Shown: positions 10,701 to 22,092 of the stretch, in pieces
Position numbering within the stretch: the stretch's first letter is position 1
How the letters are laid out: every line of letters begins with the position of its first letter
Source: Hymenoscyphus infarciens
Taxonomy: Eukaryota; Ascomycota; Leotiomycetes; Helotiales; Helotiaceae
Assembly: GCA_001414345.1 (NCBI GenBank)
Contig: LLCB01000534.1
Coordinates: forward strand, 1 to 24,365
DNA length: 24,365 bases
Direction: 5' to 3'
Translations under genes and position numbers: made by a program
The notes under the pieces: model-generated
What the model was told of the DNA's origin: nothing
Seen by the model: only the letters and a program-made list of their open reading frames with translations
The model's database searches: none

Positions 10701-12850
10701 CTTCTACTATTATAAGGAGTTAAGCTATATAGTCTAATCTTAGTAGGTCTAGAGACCTTTACTAGGTTACTACGTTCTTAGTAGAGAAATTAAAGTTAAT
10801 TATAGAGTTATAAGAGCCCTCTCTTCTCTATATAGCTTCGCTATAGAGTATATCTCTCTCTAGTATCTATAGCGTAGCAAGTTCGAGAATAAGGTCTACG
10901 TTCCTATTATATCTCTTATATATATCTTATAAGAGGTAGTAAGTATTTAGGTTACTTATTATAAGTACTCTTCTTAGTCTTACTTACTAGAGTATATTCT
11001 TAATTAGTATCTGCTTTATCTATAAGTTATAGACTAAGTAGACTATTATCTTATTTACTCTCTTCTCTATTATTATACTTACCTAGTTCTCGCTTATAAC
11101 GTATATCTAGCTCGCTTTTAAATATCTTTTATATATAAAGAGTACTACTATCTTATCTAACTAGATTATATTATATCTTAAGCTTAAGAAGTAGCTAGAG
11201 AAGTCCTTTATACTATTCTATACTAGTTCTTAGATTACTAATATATTATATTCCTTCTTATAATTTAGAGCTATATTAAAAGCTTCTAGTATCTTCTTTA
11301 TATTCTAGTATAATACTATTATACTTATAATAGTCTTATAAGTAGGGTTTAGGTTACTTCTATTTCTTTCTTATTTAGATCCCTTATTATACTAAGAGAG
11401 CTCTTTAGCCTCTCTAGAAACTAGGTTAGGTTACTACTATTTATATATTCTACTTTATTTATATCTATTAGCCTCTCTAGTATAGATCTCTATCTCTACC
11501 TCTTCTTTAAGCTTTATAAGCTCTCTTTCTAGCTAAAAGTAAATAAGTAAAGTATCTCTACCTTACTCTCTTTTAAGAGTCTTTATAGGTTTATAAACGT
11601 AGTTATCTTATTAAGATATTATTCTCTTATCTACTTATAATATTACTTCTTTATATAATACTTTTTTATAAATACTAGGTATTCTTCTTTATAATTCCTA
11701 TACTTTACTAGGTATTCTTTTAAGTTCTTCTTACTAGAGTACTCTTTCTTATCTCTTTTATACCTCTTATATATATACTAGGCGTATCTCTTATCTTATT
11801 TATAAAAGTATACTATATACTCTTACTTTTAACACTTATAATACGTCTATACTACTACCTCTAAAGCGTATCTTTTATATAAGAAGTATTATACCTCTTA
11901 TAGTATTCCTCTTATATATAGCCTCTTCGCTTCCTCTATTATTACTACTTTAAGAATATAGTTCCTTTAAGCTAGTCTCTCTTATCTCTAACGCTCTCTA
12001 TATCTATTTCCTTATTATATAATCTTTAGTATTCTTATACTAGAAGCTCGAGAGATACTTTATAGTATACTCCTTATCTCGTTCTTAAGTATATTCGCTA
12101 AAGCTCTTTTTATAAATACTACTAGTATTCTTACTACTACTACTATTCCTTATTTAAATACCTTCTTTACTTAGCTATTATCTTATATATATTCTACCTA
12201 CTTCTCTTTCTTAAACCTTATAATAATATCTCTACTCTAGAGCTTTTAAGCTATTATTACTTCTACTCTATATCTACTTATATTTATAACTCTAATTACC
12301 TCTTTTAGTAATAGCTTATCCTTCTCTTTATCTATCTCTATTACTTAGACTATAATCTCTCTAGTATATTTAGCTAGTACTATGTATTCCCTTTATAGTA
12401 TAGTTACTACCTCTTCTTATATTCCTCTAGTTCTAGCTCTCTCTACCTATATTAGACTATACTCCTTTATTCTTCTTATCCTCTTAACTATAATAGTAAG
12501 CTCCTCTTATAAGATTCTATATATAATTATATTATCCTCTCCTTTCCTAGTTCTCTTATATTTAAACACTTTTCTTACTACTTTAATAATTACTTTAATA
12601 CCTCTCTTCTCTATTACTAAGTTAAGTATTATTTAGATTAGGCTCTTCTCTATTATATCTATATAGTTTAATACTCTCTTCTATCCTCTTATACTCTACT
12701 CTTCTTAGTTTATTATACTATCTTCGTTAGTTACTAGTACTTTAGAGAGAGGAATAGAGACTCTTTATAAGCCTCTCTTTTTCCTACTACTATTACTACT
12801 ATAATTATTTAGTATAATTATTTAGTATAATTATAGAGTACTTTAGTCTC
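7728..12850 (-). mobile_element. RIP-inactivated Tad1-like LINE (non-LTR retrotransposon)
   Basis: Read on the minus strand through RIP stops, the order of parts is that of a two-ORF LINE. (1) Around 11880-11750, residues spaced like gag zinc knuckles, with some cysteines and histidines changed to Y, mark the end of ORF1. (2) Around 11330-11200 is an endonuclease-like start (ILEAFNIALN...ILVI, then an EL/EP position). (3) Around 9850-9250 is reverse transcriptase: a YxLIxLLSTISKIL block, then LDIVEAFN (9624-9601), then the active-site block GFIDNINLL (9354-9328), where a family GxxDDxNLL has its second D changed to N as RIP would do. (4) After it come W-, H- and F-type landmarks and a FLEVELNKKLN thumb-like motif. 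A run of AAT triplets on the minus strand (7731-7750) fits a LINE 3' tail. The 5' end at about 12850 is approximate. No copy-specific open frame survives. Confidence 0.82.
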
Positions 12851-13500
12851 TTTCTAGACTATCTAACGTTATCTAAACGTATTTTAAGGCTTTTAGAGTT
12901 ACTTTGTTAATTCCGAAAAAAGATTCATTATTAATTATAAGCTCTTTACTTATATAGCATATTCTATCTATTTAATATAGATTACTATTAAAAGATTTTC
13001 TATAAATTTAAGACTAGAGCTTCGATTAAGCTAAATTCTATATAGTATATAAGTCTTTAAATAAAGAGACGCTTTACTTTTATAGAAATAGTAATATAAT
13101 AAATATTAGAGAGCTAACTTAATATAATATATAATATTATATAATAAAAATAAGTATATTATTAGAAAGTAAAAATATTTATTATAAGTATATAGATTTA
13201 ACTAAGTCTTAACTTTTTATAAAACTAGATATACTAGTAATAACTAGCTCTTCTAAGAGCTATATAACTTAATTAAAACTTTATTATATAGTAGCTACGT
13301 AGTAGCTAGTAATATAGTAAATATATTAGAAGTACTAGAAGTAGTAGAAGTATTATAAGTAAATATATATATTATTATATAATTTTATAAGAAACGTTCT
13401 TATCTATTTCTAAGTTCTATCTCTTATACTTACTTATATATTTTACTTATATAAAAAACTTTTATAAAATAAGCTTTTATTTTATTAGTATATTTAAACG
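12850..13500. repeat. AT-rich RIP DNA between LINE and Tc1/mariner remnant
   Basis: Nothing recognisable was read here. It holds A/T-rich runs and several short tandem-like words (for example TATAATATTATATAAT around 13120-13143). It may be an untranslated end of a neighbouring element. Confidence 0.5.
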
Positions 13501-13506
13501 TAAATA

Positions 13507-13605
13507 GCTACTTAAATTAGTATATATAATCTTCTTACTTAAAAATTATTTAAGTAGATAAAGTAGCTAGCTTTACTTAGTATATATAGTACTATTATAT
13601 AAGTT
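13507..13605 (+). repeat. ~100-bp repeat with an inverted partner at 20981-21085
   Basis: It shares long blocks such as CTTCTTACTTAA and GTAGCTAGCTTTACTTAGTA, in order, with the reverse complement of 20981-21085. It lies just beyond the 3' end of the Tc1/mariner transposase and may be that element's terminal region. Confidence 0.7.
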
Positions 13606-13948
13606 TCTATATAGCGGCTAAGTAAGCTCGTATCTCTTTATTTTTCTTCTTTATACTTTTACTAATAACTTTACTAGTTTTAGAGTAATTTATATAGAAA
13701 TTATATATAAATAATAAGAAAGATATAAGCTTTAAAATACACTCTTAGTATTTAACTTATATAAGGTAAAAGTGACTAATATTTAGTATACTAGTCTCTA
13801 GCTCTAATATAAGCTATTACTCTTCTAAGTATACTTTAGTATAACTTATCGAAGGTCTCTTTAGATATTATAGTCTAATACTCTTTTAGAGCCTTCTCTA
13901 TAGCTATAATATTATCTTCTTTCTTACTACTTAGGTCTAGAAAGTGCT

Positions 13949-14313
13949 TATAATAGTAAGCCGTTCTATATAGCCGAGATTATATAGTATATACCGTATA
14001 TATAAGGTTTCAGTAGTTGTTGTTTTATATTATCTAATTTAGAAAGATTATATACGTTCGTACGTCTATCTGGACTTTCAGACCTACTTCGTAGAGTTCG
14101 GGCTTTTATATTAGCCGACGTATATCGTTATTCAGTTTCGTATCTCTTTTATATTATCCGAACCTCTTATATATAGTAGCCTACTCTTCTAGAGTTAGAA
14201 AAGGCTAGTTTAGCCTTTTCTTCTATATTAGAGCCTAGTATTTACATATGTTATTCTACTAAACACACTCTTATATATCTCTTCTATAGTTATATATATT
14301 TCGTGTTATAATA
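13949..14313 (-). mobile_element. 365-bp solo LTR with 5-bp target duplication, inside the Tc1/mariner transposase
   Basis: GTGCT occurs immediately before (13944-13948) and after (14314-14318) this unit, a 5-bp target-site duplication. On the minus strand the unit starts TATTATAACACG and ends ACTATTATA, consistent with LTR ends TG...CA after RIP turned them into TA...TA. Removing the unit and one duplication joins the transposase reading frame (KKLLEKHFLDLSSKKEDN), proving a clean insertion. Unlike its surroundings it keeps about eleven CpA/TpG sites (for example near 14011-14021, 14071-14081, 14243-14250 and 14262-14267). No internal retrotransposon sequence adjoins it, so it is a solo LTR. 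Divergent copies lie at about 14505-14803 and, inverted, at about 21706-22092. Confidence 0.88.
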
Positions 14314-14504
14314 GTGCTTCTCGAGTAGCTTTTTAAGAACCTACTAGATATACTTAATAAAGTTAAGATTAGAAGAGTAGAGAGGCTATAGAAGAACTAT
14401 TATACCTATAATAGCCTATTATTCTAAATTACTAGTATTCGTAAAACTACTAATACTTCTATACCGAGATTACGAATTACTAATACTTATATAACTAAAG
14501 ATAC

Positions 14505-14803
14505 TAAAGGTCTTAATATCTAATATTTATATATAGAAGAGATTAAGGTTTAGATATTATATATTTAGCTTTTTAGCTCTTATTATTTAGTATTAGCTAT
14601 ATTAGATAAGACTCGGTTATTATTATTATTAGATCTTAGTTATTTCTAATCTCTTATATATAGATACTTATATTTAGTATAGAAGAGAGATAGTTTTTCC
14701 TTTTCTTCTATATTAGAGTCTAGTATTTATATATATTATTCTACTTCGAATATACTCTTATATATCTCTTTAGTAGTAGTATATATTTCGTACTATTATA
14801 ACA
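14505..14803 (-). repeat. second, more diverged copy of the same LTR
   Basis: The segment 14688-14803 clearly matches 14204-14313 of the solo LTR in the same orientation (shared CTTTTCTTCTATATTAGAG and ATATATTTCG). On the minus strand it starts with an intact TGTTATAATAG. Similarity is weaker from 14688 down to about 14505. It too interrupts transposase sequence: GTCTAGGATTAGTTTAGAGAAAGAGG ends at its 5' side. No exact target duplication was found, and the 3' boundary is uncertain. Confidence 0.62.
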
Positions 14804-15800
14804 CCTCTTTCTCTAAACTAATCCTAGACTTTATAAGTAGTAGAGATAGAGGTATTATTCTATATAAATTAGTAGCTCTTTTAGTAGCTCTCGTCGTCTA
14901 ATATTTTAAAGTCTAGAGCTATTTATATCTCGAGAACCTCGAGTTAGAAGTTCGCTAAGTATCTATACTTTTTTATTATAAAGTCGCTATCTATTATATA
15001 TAAATCAGATCTTCTAGAGTCTTAAAAGCAGCTCTAGACTATAACTAATAAGTTCTAAGATAATTTCTAAGTCTAGATTATTACTCTTTCCTACTTTTAG
15101 TCTAGTAGATAAAATATCTATTCCTAGTTCTTATCTTATCTCTACTTTAATAAATACTTATTACTATATATTATTAAGCTCTAGTTCTCTATATTCTAGT
15201 TATACTATTCTAGCTACTAAGTAAGCTATTTAGCTACTACTTTGTCTATAAGAAAGAGACGCTTTTTAGTATACTAATTACTTATATTATATAATATAAG
15301 ATATTAAAGTATTATAGTATTAGATATAGACTTTACTATATACGTCTAAACCTCTATATAAGTAGCTTTTAGATTTATACGTATAAGCTAGATAATATTA
15401 TAGAAGTTAAGAGTAGAGTATCTTTTTAGTATACTAGAATAAAGCTTATTATACTCTTATATTACTATATAGTCGGTTTCGAGAATAGTCTAAACTATAG
15501 AGTATACTAGCTAAAACTCGTCTATAATACTCTCTAAAATTATACTAGCTCTATACGTCTCTACTATCTATCTATGCTTAAAAGAAGAGAGATTAGTTAT
15601 ACGTCGCTGATTCCTAGATATAGCGTCTAGAGAAGTATATAGAAGTAGTATTTTATATAAATATAATAGAGATATAGGTTTTAATACGACGTGAAAACCT
15701 ACTTTTAAATATAAGTATATAGAAACTTATATAACGAGGCTATATAAACGATAATATTAAGTTATATTAATTAATCTTTAATATATAATTAATAATTACT

Positions 15801-15955
15801 AATAAACTAAGAAGTCTATTATATTTATACTTTTTAGTAACTAATAAACTAATAGATATAAGATGTTTAGTAAATTATATATAGTAAATATACTTTCTAG
15901 TTTTTAATAAACTAATAAGTCTATTATATTTATACTTTTTAGTAACTAATAGACT
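15801..15955. repeat. 50-bp direct repeat, two copies 105 bp apart
   Basis: 15801-15850 and 15906-15955 agree at 48 of 50 positions, sharing AAGTCTATTATATTTATACT. Part of this unit reappears inverted at 21379-21420. It lies between the Tc1/mariner N-terminal end and the 3' end of the Copia remnant. Confidence 0.85.
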
Positions 15956-16149
15956 ATTATATTAAGAATCTTTAATTTATAATATACTTTATATAGACTT
16001 TATAATAGCTAACTAACTAATAAATCTAGAATATTTAAGTAATTATATATAGCTCTTTTAGTAGTAAATAGATTAATAAGTCTATACTTCTTAGTTTTTT
16101 ATAGACTAAGAAGACTTCTTATTTAAGCTCTAGATCTCTACGTATTTAT

Positions 16150-19100
16150 AACTAGCTATACTATAGTAATAGTATTATTAGTAGATCTAGTAAGTATATA
16201 ATAATAATATTATTAGCTAAAGTTCTTCTCTTAGCGTTATTATAAACTCGAGGCTTTTATTATAAAATCTTAAATCTTACTAAGTTATAATATTCTAACT
16301 AAGTTAAATTACTTTTAAAGAGTCTATTATAACTAATATAACTAGCTTTTTAAAAAGTTAAAACTTATATCTATTTATATATCTCTAATAACTATAAATA
16401 TATAAAAAGAAGCGAGTCTAAGTTTTAGAAAAGCTAGAGTATAATATTATAACTATCTTTTCTAAGAGTTAATTATATTATTAGTCAAAGATTATATATA
16501 TACTTATATAATATCTCGAATAAATACTTATAAACCTAGAAGTATTATAATAAGTATAAGGATTATTCTCTAGCTTACTCTCTGAATTATAGGCGCTTAA
16601 GTAAGCACTAGTAACTTTCTAGTATTATTATATACTTAGATTACTAATCTTAACTTCGCGAAAGTAAGTACTATACCTTTGAATTTAATATTATCTATAA
16701 AGCGTAATCTAAATATTCTAGTATTAAGAGATAACTCTTTCTAGGTGATAATCTTAAAAACACCTTAATTAGTTAATCTATTAATCTCCTTTTATTATAA
16801 TTTAATATATACTATACTATTATTAGCTATAAATACTTCGATATTATAAGGTTTACTTAAATTAGTAAGAAAAGTTCTAATATCTTTAAAAGTAATATAG
16901 TCGAAATCGTCTATAAAAGTGTCTAACTATTAGAAGAATACTTTAAAAGACCTATTTAGAGGCCTTAGATACTTTTAAGACTATCTATGTCTACGCTTTT
17001 AGAGAGGTTTTAGTATAGTTTCTAGAATATTAGTATTTTAGCGAATTTATAACTATTAAAGTTAGTATTAGAGAGAAGGTAAATATTATTTAATATCTTA
17101 CTTACTCTATTACTTAAAAGTTCTCTCTTTTTTATAAGATTATAATATCGTTTTAGATAGTGCTATACTAGAAACTTCCTTAGTTACTAGTACTATTTTA
17201 GAAGTTTTAGAAGTTTTAATAAAGTATAGCTTTATAACTATAGATTAAAACTTTATAAGACTGCTTAGTAGTACTATAATATAGTTCTTATTCTTAATTC
17301 CTTAAAAGATAAAAGGTCTTATCTAAGACTTTATATACTCTCTTTATACTAAAACGTCTAAATTTAAGAGTAAGTTCTTAACTTAGTTAATTAGTCTATT
17401 TTATATATTAAGAGCTTCTTTAACTTAATAAGATATAATCCACTTTTATATCTCTTAAATAGCCTTTTTATAGGTCTTAGACCTTATAGAAATCGATTAC
17501 GAAGATACGTCGGTTATAGTTATTCGAGTATATACTCTATATACTAATAGAGTAGAGACTAGTCTATTTAGGCCTACTATATTATTAATTACTTTAAAGG
17601 CTATTTAAAGTACTAAACTTTATAAGAGATAGAGCTCTTATTTATATATAATATTATATATCTATTAAATTAGTCTATAGTAACGTTCTACTATACTAAT
17701 TAAATTATATGTCTTAACTAGTATAGTTTTTACTATAGTACCTATTCTAGTAGCGGAGTATATAAAGTTCTTTTTAATAAAGTTTATTCTAGTATCTATA
17801 ATAATATAATTAGAAAGTCTAAGATATATATTAATCTAATATCTTTAAAAGACCTCTTATATAGTCGTTGCTTTTATATCTAGTAAAAAGTTACCTACTT
17901 AATACCTTATTACTTTATCTATATAGTATAAGACTACTTACTTATTAAGGAAGAAAGTATTAATTAAAACACTATAATTAAATTTAAAGTAATTATAAAG
18001 AGTAAACTTAAATCGGCTAGGTAAACTTCTATACTTTTAATAGTATTTATAAAATTTAGTAAGATATTAAAGAATACCTTAGTTAATATAATACCTAGCT
18101 CTTTCTAGTATATATTATAATCTTAGTACTAATAGGTAGCTAAATCGCTTATAAATTTATTAAATATTAATATCTATAAGAAATATTAAGTAATTCTATA
18201 TAAAGTTATATATAGCTTTATCTTAGAATAGAAAAGAGTATCTAAATCGTTATATAATAAAGAACCTTTCAATCTCTATTCCTTTCTTATTCTCTTAGAT
18301 AAGTACGTTTTAAAGATTATTTAAGATAACTTTTAAGTTATCTATATTATTAATATAAAGAATAAAAAAAGTATTTAATTATACTATATAAAATTCTACT
18401 CTTCTAATTAGTATATCGATTATTATTAATTCTAAAGATAGAGTATATCTCTTACTAAACTAGATATTAAATTAACTCTTTATATCTTTATTAATTAAGA
18501 CGCTTTTAATAAGTCTAATATATATAAAATATTAGTTATATTCTATACTTAATTTTTAAGCTACTCTAGTATTAATTATTATACTAAAGAAGTTCTCTTT
18601 TATATATCTTTTAGCTATTATTATAAACACCTTCTTTATAAATTCGTATATAACGTAAGAATTATTATTTAGATCGCTTAGATTTTATAGAATATATCTA
18701 TTAATAGCGTGTTTTTATACTAAACTTATTAAATTCATAGTAAGGTGTTTAGTATTTAAATTATTAATAAATCCTATAGAAGTAATATTATAATAAATAA
18801 CTTCGTCGTCTAAGCTAGTATCTAATAAGTAACTATCTTCTTTTAATAGAGTAATAGCGTAAAGTGTCTCTAATATCTCCTCCTTCTAAGTACTCTAAGC
18901 GTATACTATATTTATATTATATACCTTTCTAGTATATCTATCTTACTTCTCTTTAAAGTATCTAGAATTCTTATTAGTCTATTTAGTAAAGTAATAGTTC
19001 TACTCTTCTTAACTATAATCCTAAGATAAATAGTCGTCCTTTCTATATATATAACATATCCTCTTCTTCTTATATTAATCTATATTACTAAATTTATTTA

Positions 19101-20500
19101 TACTATATTATCTACTCTTATAAAAATGTCTTTTAGTTATTATAGTTTTATTTATAACTATCTCTAAGTAGACTTTTATATATAATTAGATTAAACTTCG
19201 TAGAAGAGTAATAGTTTTAGAAATTAAAGAGTCTTAGAGTAAGGTTGATATTATAATAGTATAATCTAGGACTTTCTTATACGCTAAAATTAGCTTATTC
19301 GAAAACTAACTATTAGTATAAAAGTCTATAGAGAAGGAAAATCTTAGTAAATTAAGTCTTAATAACATATTCTTAAAAGACTTTAATATTAATACTCTAG
19401 ATACTTATATTATCTCTTATAAATCGATATTATTCTACTTAGATAATTAATCTCTTTTATAAAGTTTATCTTTAAAGTATTATTATATAGATATAGATAA
19501 AACTTTAAAAGATTAATTATTATATTTATTAAAAAGCGTAGTATAAAAGTAATTTAAAGTATTACCTTTTAGTATAGTAGAGAAGATAAGAGAGTAAATC
19601 GCTAGTAATACCTTACTTCTCTTATATATATTCTTAAATATTATAACTTTAATTACAAAGTTATCTTCTTTTCTACTATACTTTTAATCGTTCTTATATA
19701 CTTTTATAAGAGTGCCTAATATATAAGAGTAGTCTTAACTCTTTAAACTTTAAGAAGTTAATTTATCTTTGAAATATACTATATTTATTTATATTAGTAG
19801 TCTTCTACTAAGATTATTCTATTATTGATTATATTCTAGATACTTAGAGGTATTATTAAAATCGTTGCTACTAGTATTTTTACTAAATTAATAGAATATA
19901 AAAAAGAAGGTCTAGTTATCTTTTAGTAGACTTAAAGGTTAAATTAAAGACTATACTAGATCGCTTAGGTCTTTTCTTTTAGTTAGTAGGATTAAGATTA
20001 TCGAAGGTGTTAGTTATTATATTAGTTATTATTATTATTCTTATATAGTAGATGCTTATAAAACTTTGTCTCTAGCCTTTATCTTAGATTAGGTATTTCG
20101 AGTAATATTTTTAGCTAGAGGTTATTATTATTAGAGTTATTATTACTATAGCTTTTATTATCTTTTAGTATATTTCTCTATATATTTATAATAGAAACTA
20201 AAGTCTTTAGTACTAGCTCTTTCTAATACGTCTAACTACTTAGTTTAATTAACCTTAGTAGTAGTATTATATAGTACTTAAGATATAAGCATCTTATATC
20301 TATCTATCTTAACCTATATACCTCTTCTATAAAGTGTTTATTATAACTTAGTAGCAGTAGATTAGTAGAGTTTAGTAAATTTATCTTAATCCTATCTTTT
20401 AAAGTCTACTTAAAATTCGTTCTAAAAGAGAAGGTCTTCGTTCTCTCTTTTAGTATACTTCTCTTCTCGTTTAGTAGCAAAAATCATCTCTTCTATCTAT
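16150..20500 (-). mobile_element. RIP-inactivated Copia-type LTR retrotransposon (gag-protease-integrase-RT order)
   Basis: Read on the minus strand. At 19056-19010 is a gag zinc-knuckle relic (CYIYRKDDYLS, second C changed to Y). At about 18597-18561 is a protease relic (IIINTR for the family's DTG). At about 18060-18003 is the integrase/GAG-pre-integrase region: LTKFYKYY...SLPSRFKFT, with the second and third Y in place of H and C, then LYYIDKATRYQ-like sequence. At about 16800-16575 is the reverse transcriptase N-terminal part: EINRLTN-GVFKIIT, NTRIFRLRFIDNIKFKG and RLVI-VYNNTRKLLVLT-APIIQRVS. Around 16500 is the IRDII-VYI-SLT block. The order gag, protease, integrase, RT is that of Copia and not Gypsy elements. 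The upstream gag limit (about 20500) and the 3' limit are approximate, and flanking direct LTRs were not found. All frames carry many RIP stops. Confidence 0.78.
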
Positions 20501-20980
20501 ATTAACTTTAGCTTTAGTACTAGCTTTAGAGCTTATTTTAGAGCTGAAATTAAAGCTTCTAAAGTTATTAGAATTAGTATTAGTATATCTATTATATTAT
20601 AGATATTATTATTACTTAAATTGAATTTAGATATTATTAAAAGTCTATTTATACTTTACTTAGTAGATTATAGATAAAAGAGATATTAGGTTTTAAGTAA
20701 ATAGGTGTCTTAGAGAGTATAAATTATCTTAGTAGATAAAAAGAGATTAGTATTCGTAATTAGCGCTTTCTATCTTAAGAAGCGTTTATAGTATATTATC
20801 GAAGTTATTAAATAGTAGAAGGAGTTACGATCGGAGAAGAGGAGTCTACTAGTAATATTAAGTTTACTTTTATATAAGCATATCTATAGTAGAAATATAT
20901 AAAGTAACTAAGTATCTAATCTATACGTCTACTAATTAGTATTAGTATAACTTATAGTTATAAAAGCGATATAAAAAAAG

Positions 20981-21085
20981 TTATATTATTATTCGTATAT
21001 ACTAAGTAAAGCTAGCTACGATGCCTACTTAAGTAGCTCTTAAGTAAGAAGCATATATACCTACGTATACTAATCCGAGTCGCTA
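20981..21085 (-). repeat. inverted partner of the 13507-13605 repeat
   Basis: Its reverse complement aligns with 13507-13605 over about 100 bp with one gap of about 10 bp. This copy still has CpA/TpG (GATGCC, GCATAT), so it is less RIP-damaged than the left copy. Confidence 0.7.
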
Positions 21086-21378
21086 TTTACCTCTTAAATA
21101 TATACCGACATATATAGCTTATCTAACTTTAATATAACTACGTTATCTTTCTAGCTTTCTTAGCTTATATATATTATATATATTATAACCGACTTAGCAT
21201 TATCTTTTAATAGCTTTTATTAAAAAAATAATAAACTAGAAACGTTACTAATAAGTAGAAATAAAAATAATTATACTTATATATATATTAGAATAATAAA
21301 TAAAAGCCTTTTAATCTATTAAAAAATAAGAGTATTAAATAGATATATATATATATAATAAACTTATTAAATAGTTTA

Positions 21379-21420
21379 ATATATAAAAGACTTTTAGTTT
21401 ATTAAAAACTAAAAGTATAA
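21379..21420 (-). repeat. inverted partner of the 15801-15955 repeat unit
   Basis: The plus-strand text AGTTTATTAAAAACTAAAAG here matches the reverse complement of 15896-15915 closely, and the match extends over about 40 bp. Confidence 0.6.
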
Positions 21421-21705
21421 ATATAGACAAAGATAGTTAGATAAAAAGAGTAATAGAGATAAGAGAGTATAGTATAAGTTATAAGAGAGAGAAAGTTAAT
21501 AAATCTACTAAGAAGGATTTTTATTATAATATAAAGAAAATATATATTTAGAAAATAATTCTTAGTTAATTAGAAAGAGAGAGATAGACGCTCTAGAGCT
21601 ATAGAATCTATAATAGACTTAGCTTCTAAGTAAATAATAGGAAAATCGAATTTAATAGTCTAACTCGAGATAAATTTAAATTATCTATTAGTTATCTAAA
21701 CTAGA

Positions 21706-22092
21706 GATATAATAGTACGAAATATCTACTACTACTAAAGAGATATATAGAAGTACGTTTAAGATAGAATAATATATATAGATACTAGGCTCTAATATAG
21801 AAGAAAAGACTAAACTAGTCTTTTCTAACTTTAGAAGAGTAGACTACTATATATAAGAGGTTTAGACGATATAAAAAGAGATATAAAACTAAATAATATA
21901 ACGTCGGCTAATATAAAAGCTTAAACTCTACAAAGTACGTCTAAAAGTCTAGATAGACGTATAGACGTATATAATCTTTCTAAATTAGATAATATAAAAT
22001 AATATAGCTAAAAGCTAAATATAGTATAGCTAAATCTTATATATATAGTATATACTATATAATCTCAGCTATATAGAATAGTATACTATTCT
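21706..22092 (+). repeat. inverted copy of the solo LTR
   Basis: Reverse-complementing this segment gives the solo LTR at 13949-14313 almost end to end, including CTTTTCTTCTATATTAGAGCC, the centre around the 21960 region (TATAGACGTATATAATCTTTC) and the outer TTCTATATAGC block. It is more RIP-mutated than the solo LTR (few CpA/TpG). No target duplication is obvious. The 5' end appears shortened (TATAATAGTACG). Confidence 0.8.

Larger units (their letters stand above)
13500..15640 (-). mobile_element. RIP-inactivated Tc1/mariner-like DNA transposon
   Basis: The transposase is read on the minus strand in patches. N-terminal helix-turn-helix region at about 15610-15300: SSFKHR, then VYSIVQTILETDY, then NIIQLIRINLKATYIEVQTY, then SNTIILQYL. 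C-terminal DDE end: the block read as PLYSSNLNFIKYI followed by two RIP stops from TGG. This corresponds to the family's WPPYSPDLNPIExxWW, at about 14390-14340. It continues in frame across the solo LTR as VLKKLLEKHFLDLSSKKEDN, then AIEKALKEY, ILRRVIAYIRAR and TKY (to about 13780). The order and spacing are those of fungal Tc1/mariner transposases. The coding region is interrupted twice by LTR-type sequence (13949-14313 and about 14505-14803). Terminal inverted repeats were not defined; the outer limits are approximate. Confidence 0.8.

Noticed and set aside
12382..12636. 84-residue open frame on the plus strand in the AT-rich block, very hydrophobic (poly I/L/S/T)
   Set aside because: It is on the non-coding strand of the LINE relic, and its composition (TCT, ATA, CTT codons) follows from pyrimidine-rich RIP DNA. 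No motif or conserved pattern supports a protein.
13949..22092. the LTR copies at 13949-14313 and 21706-22092 as the two LTRs of the Copia element
   Set aside because: They are inverted relative to each other, and the left one has its own 5-bp target duplication, so they cannot be a direct LTR pair of one element.
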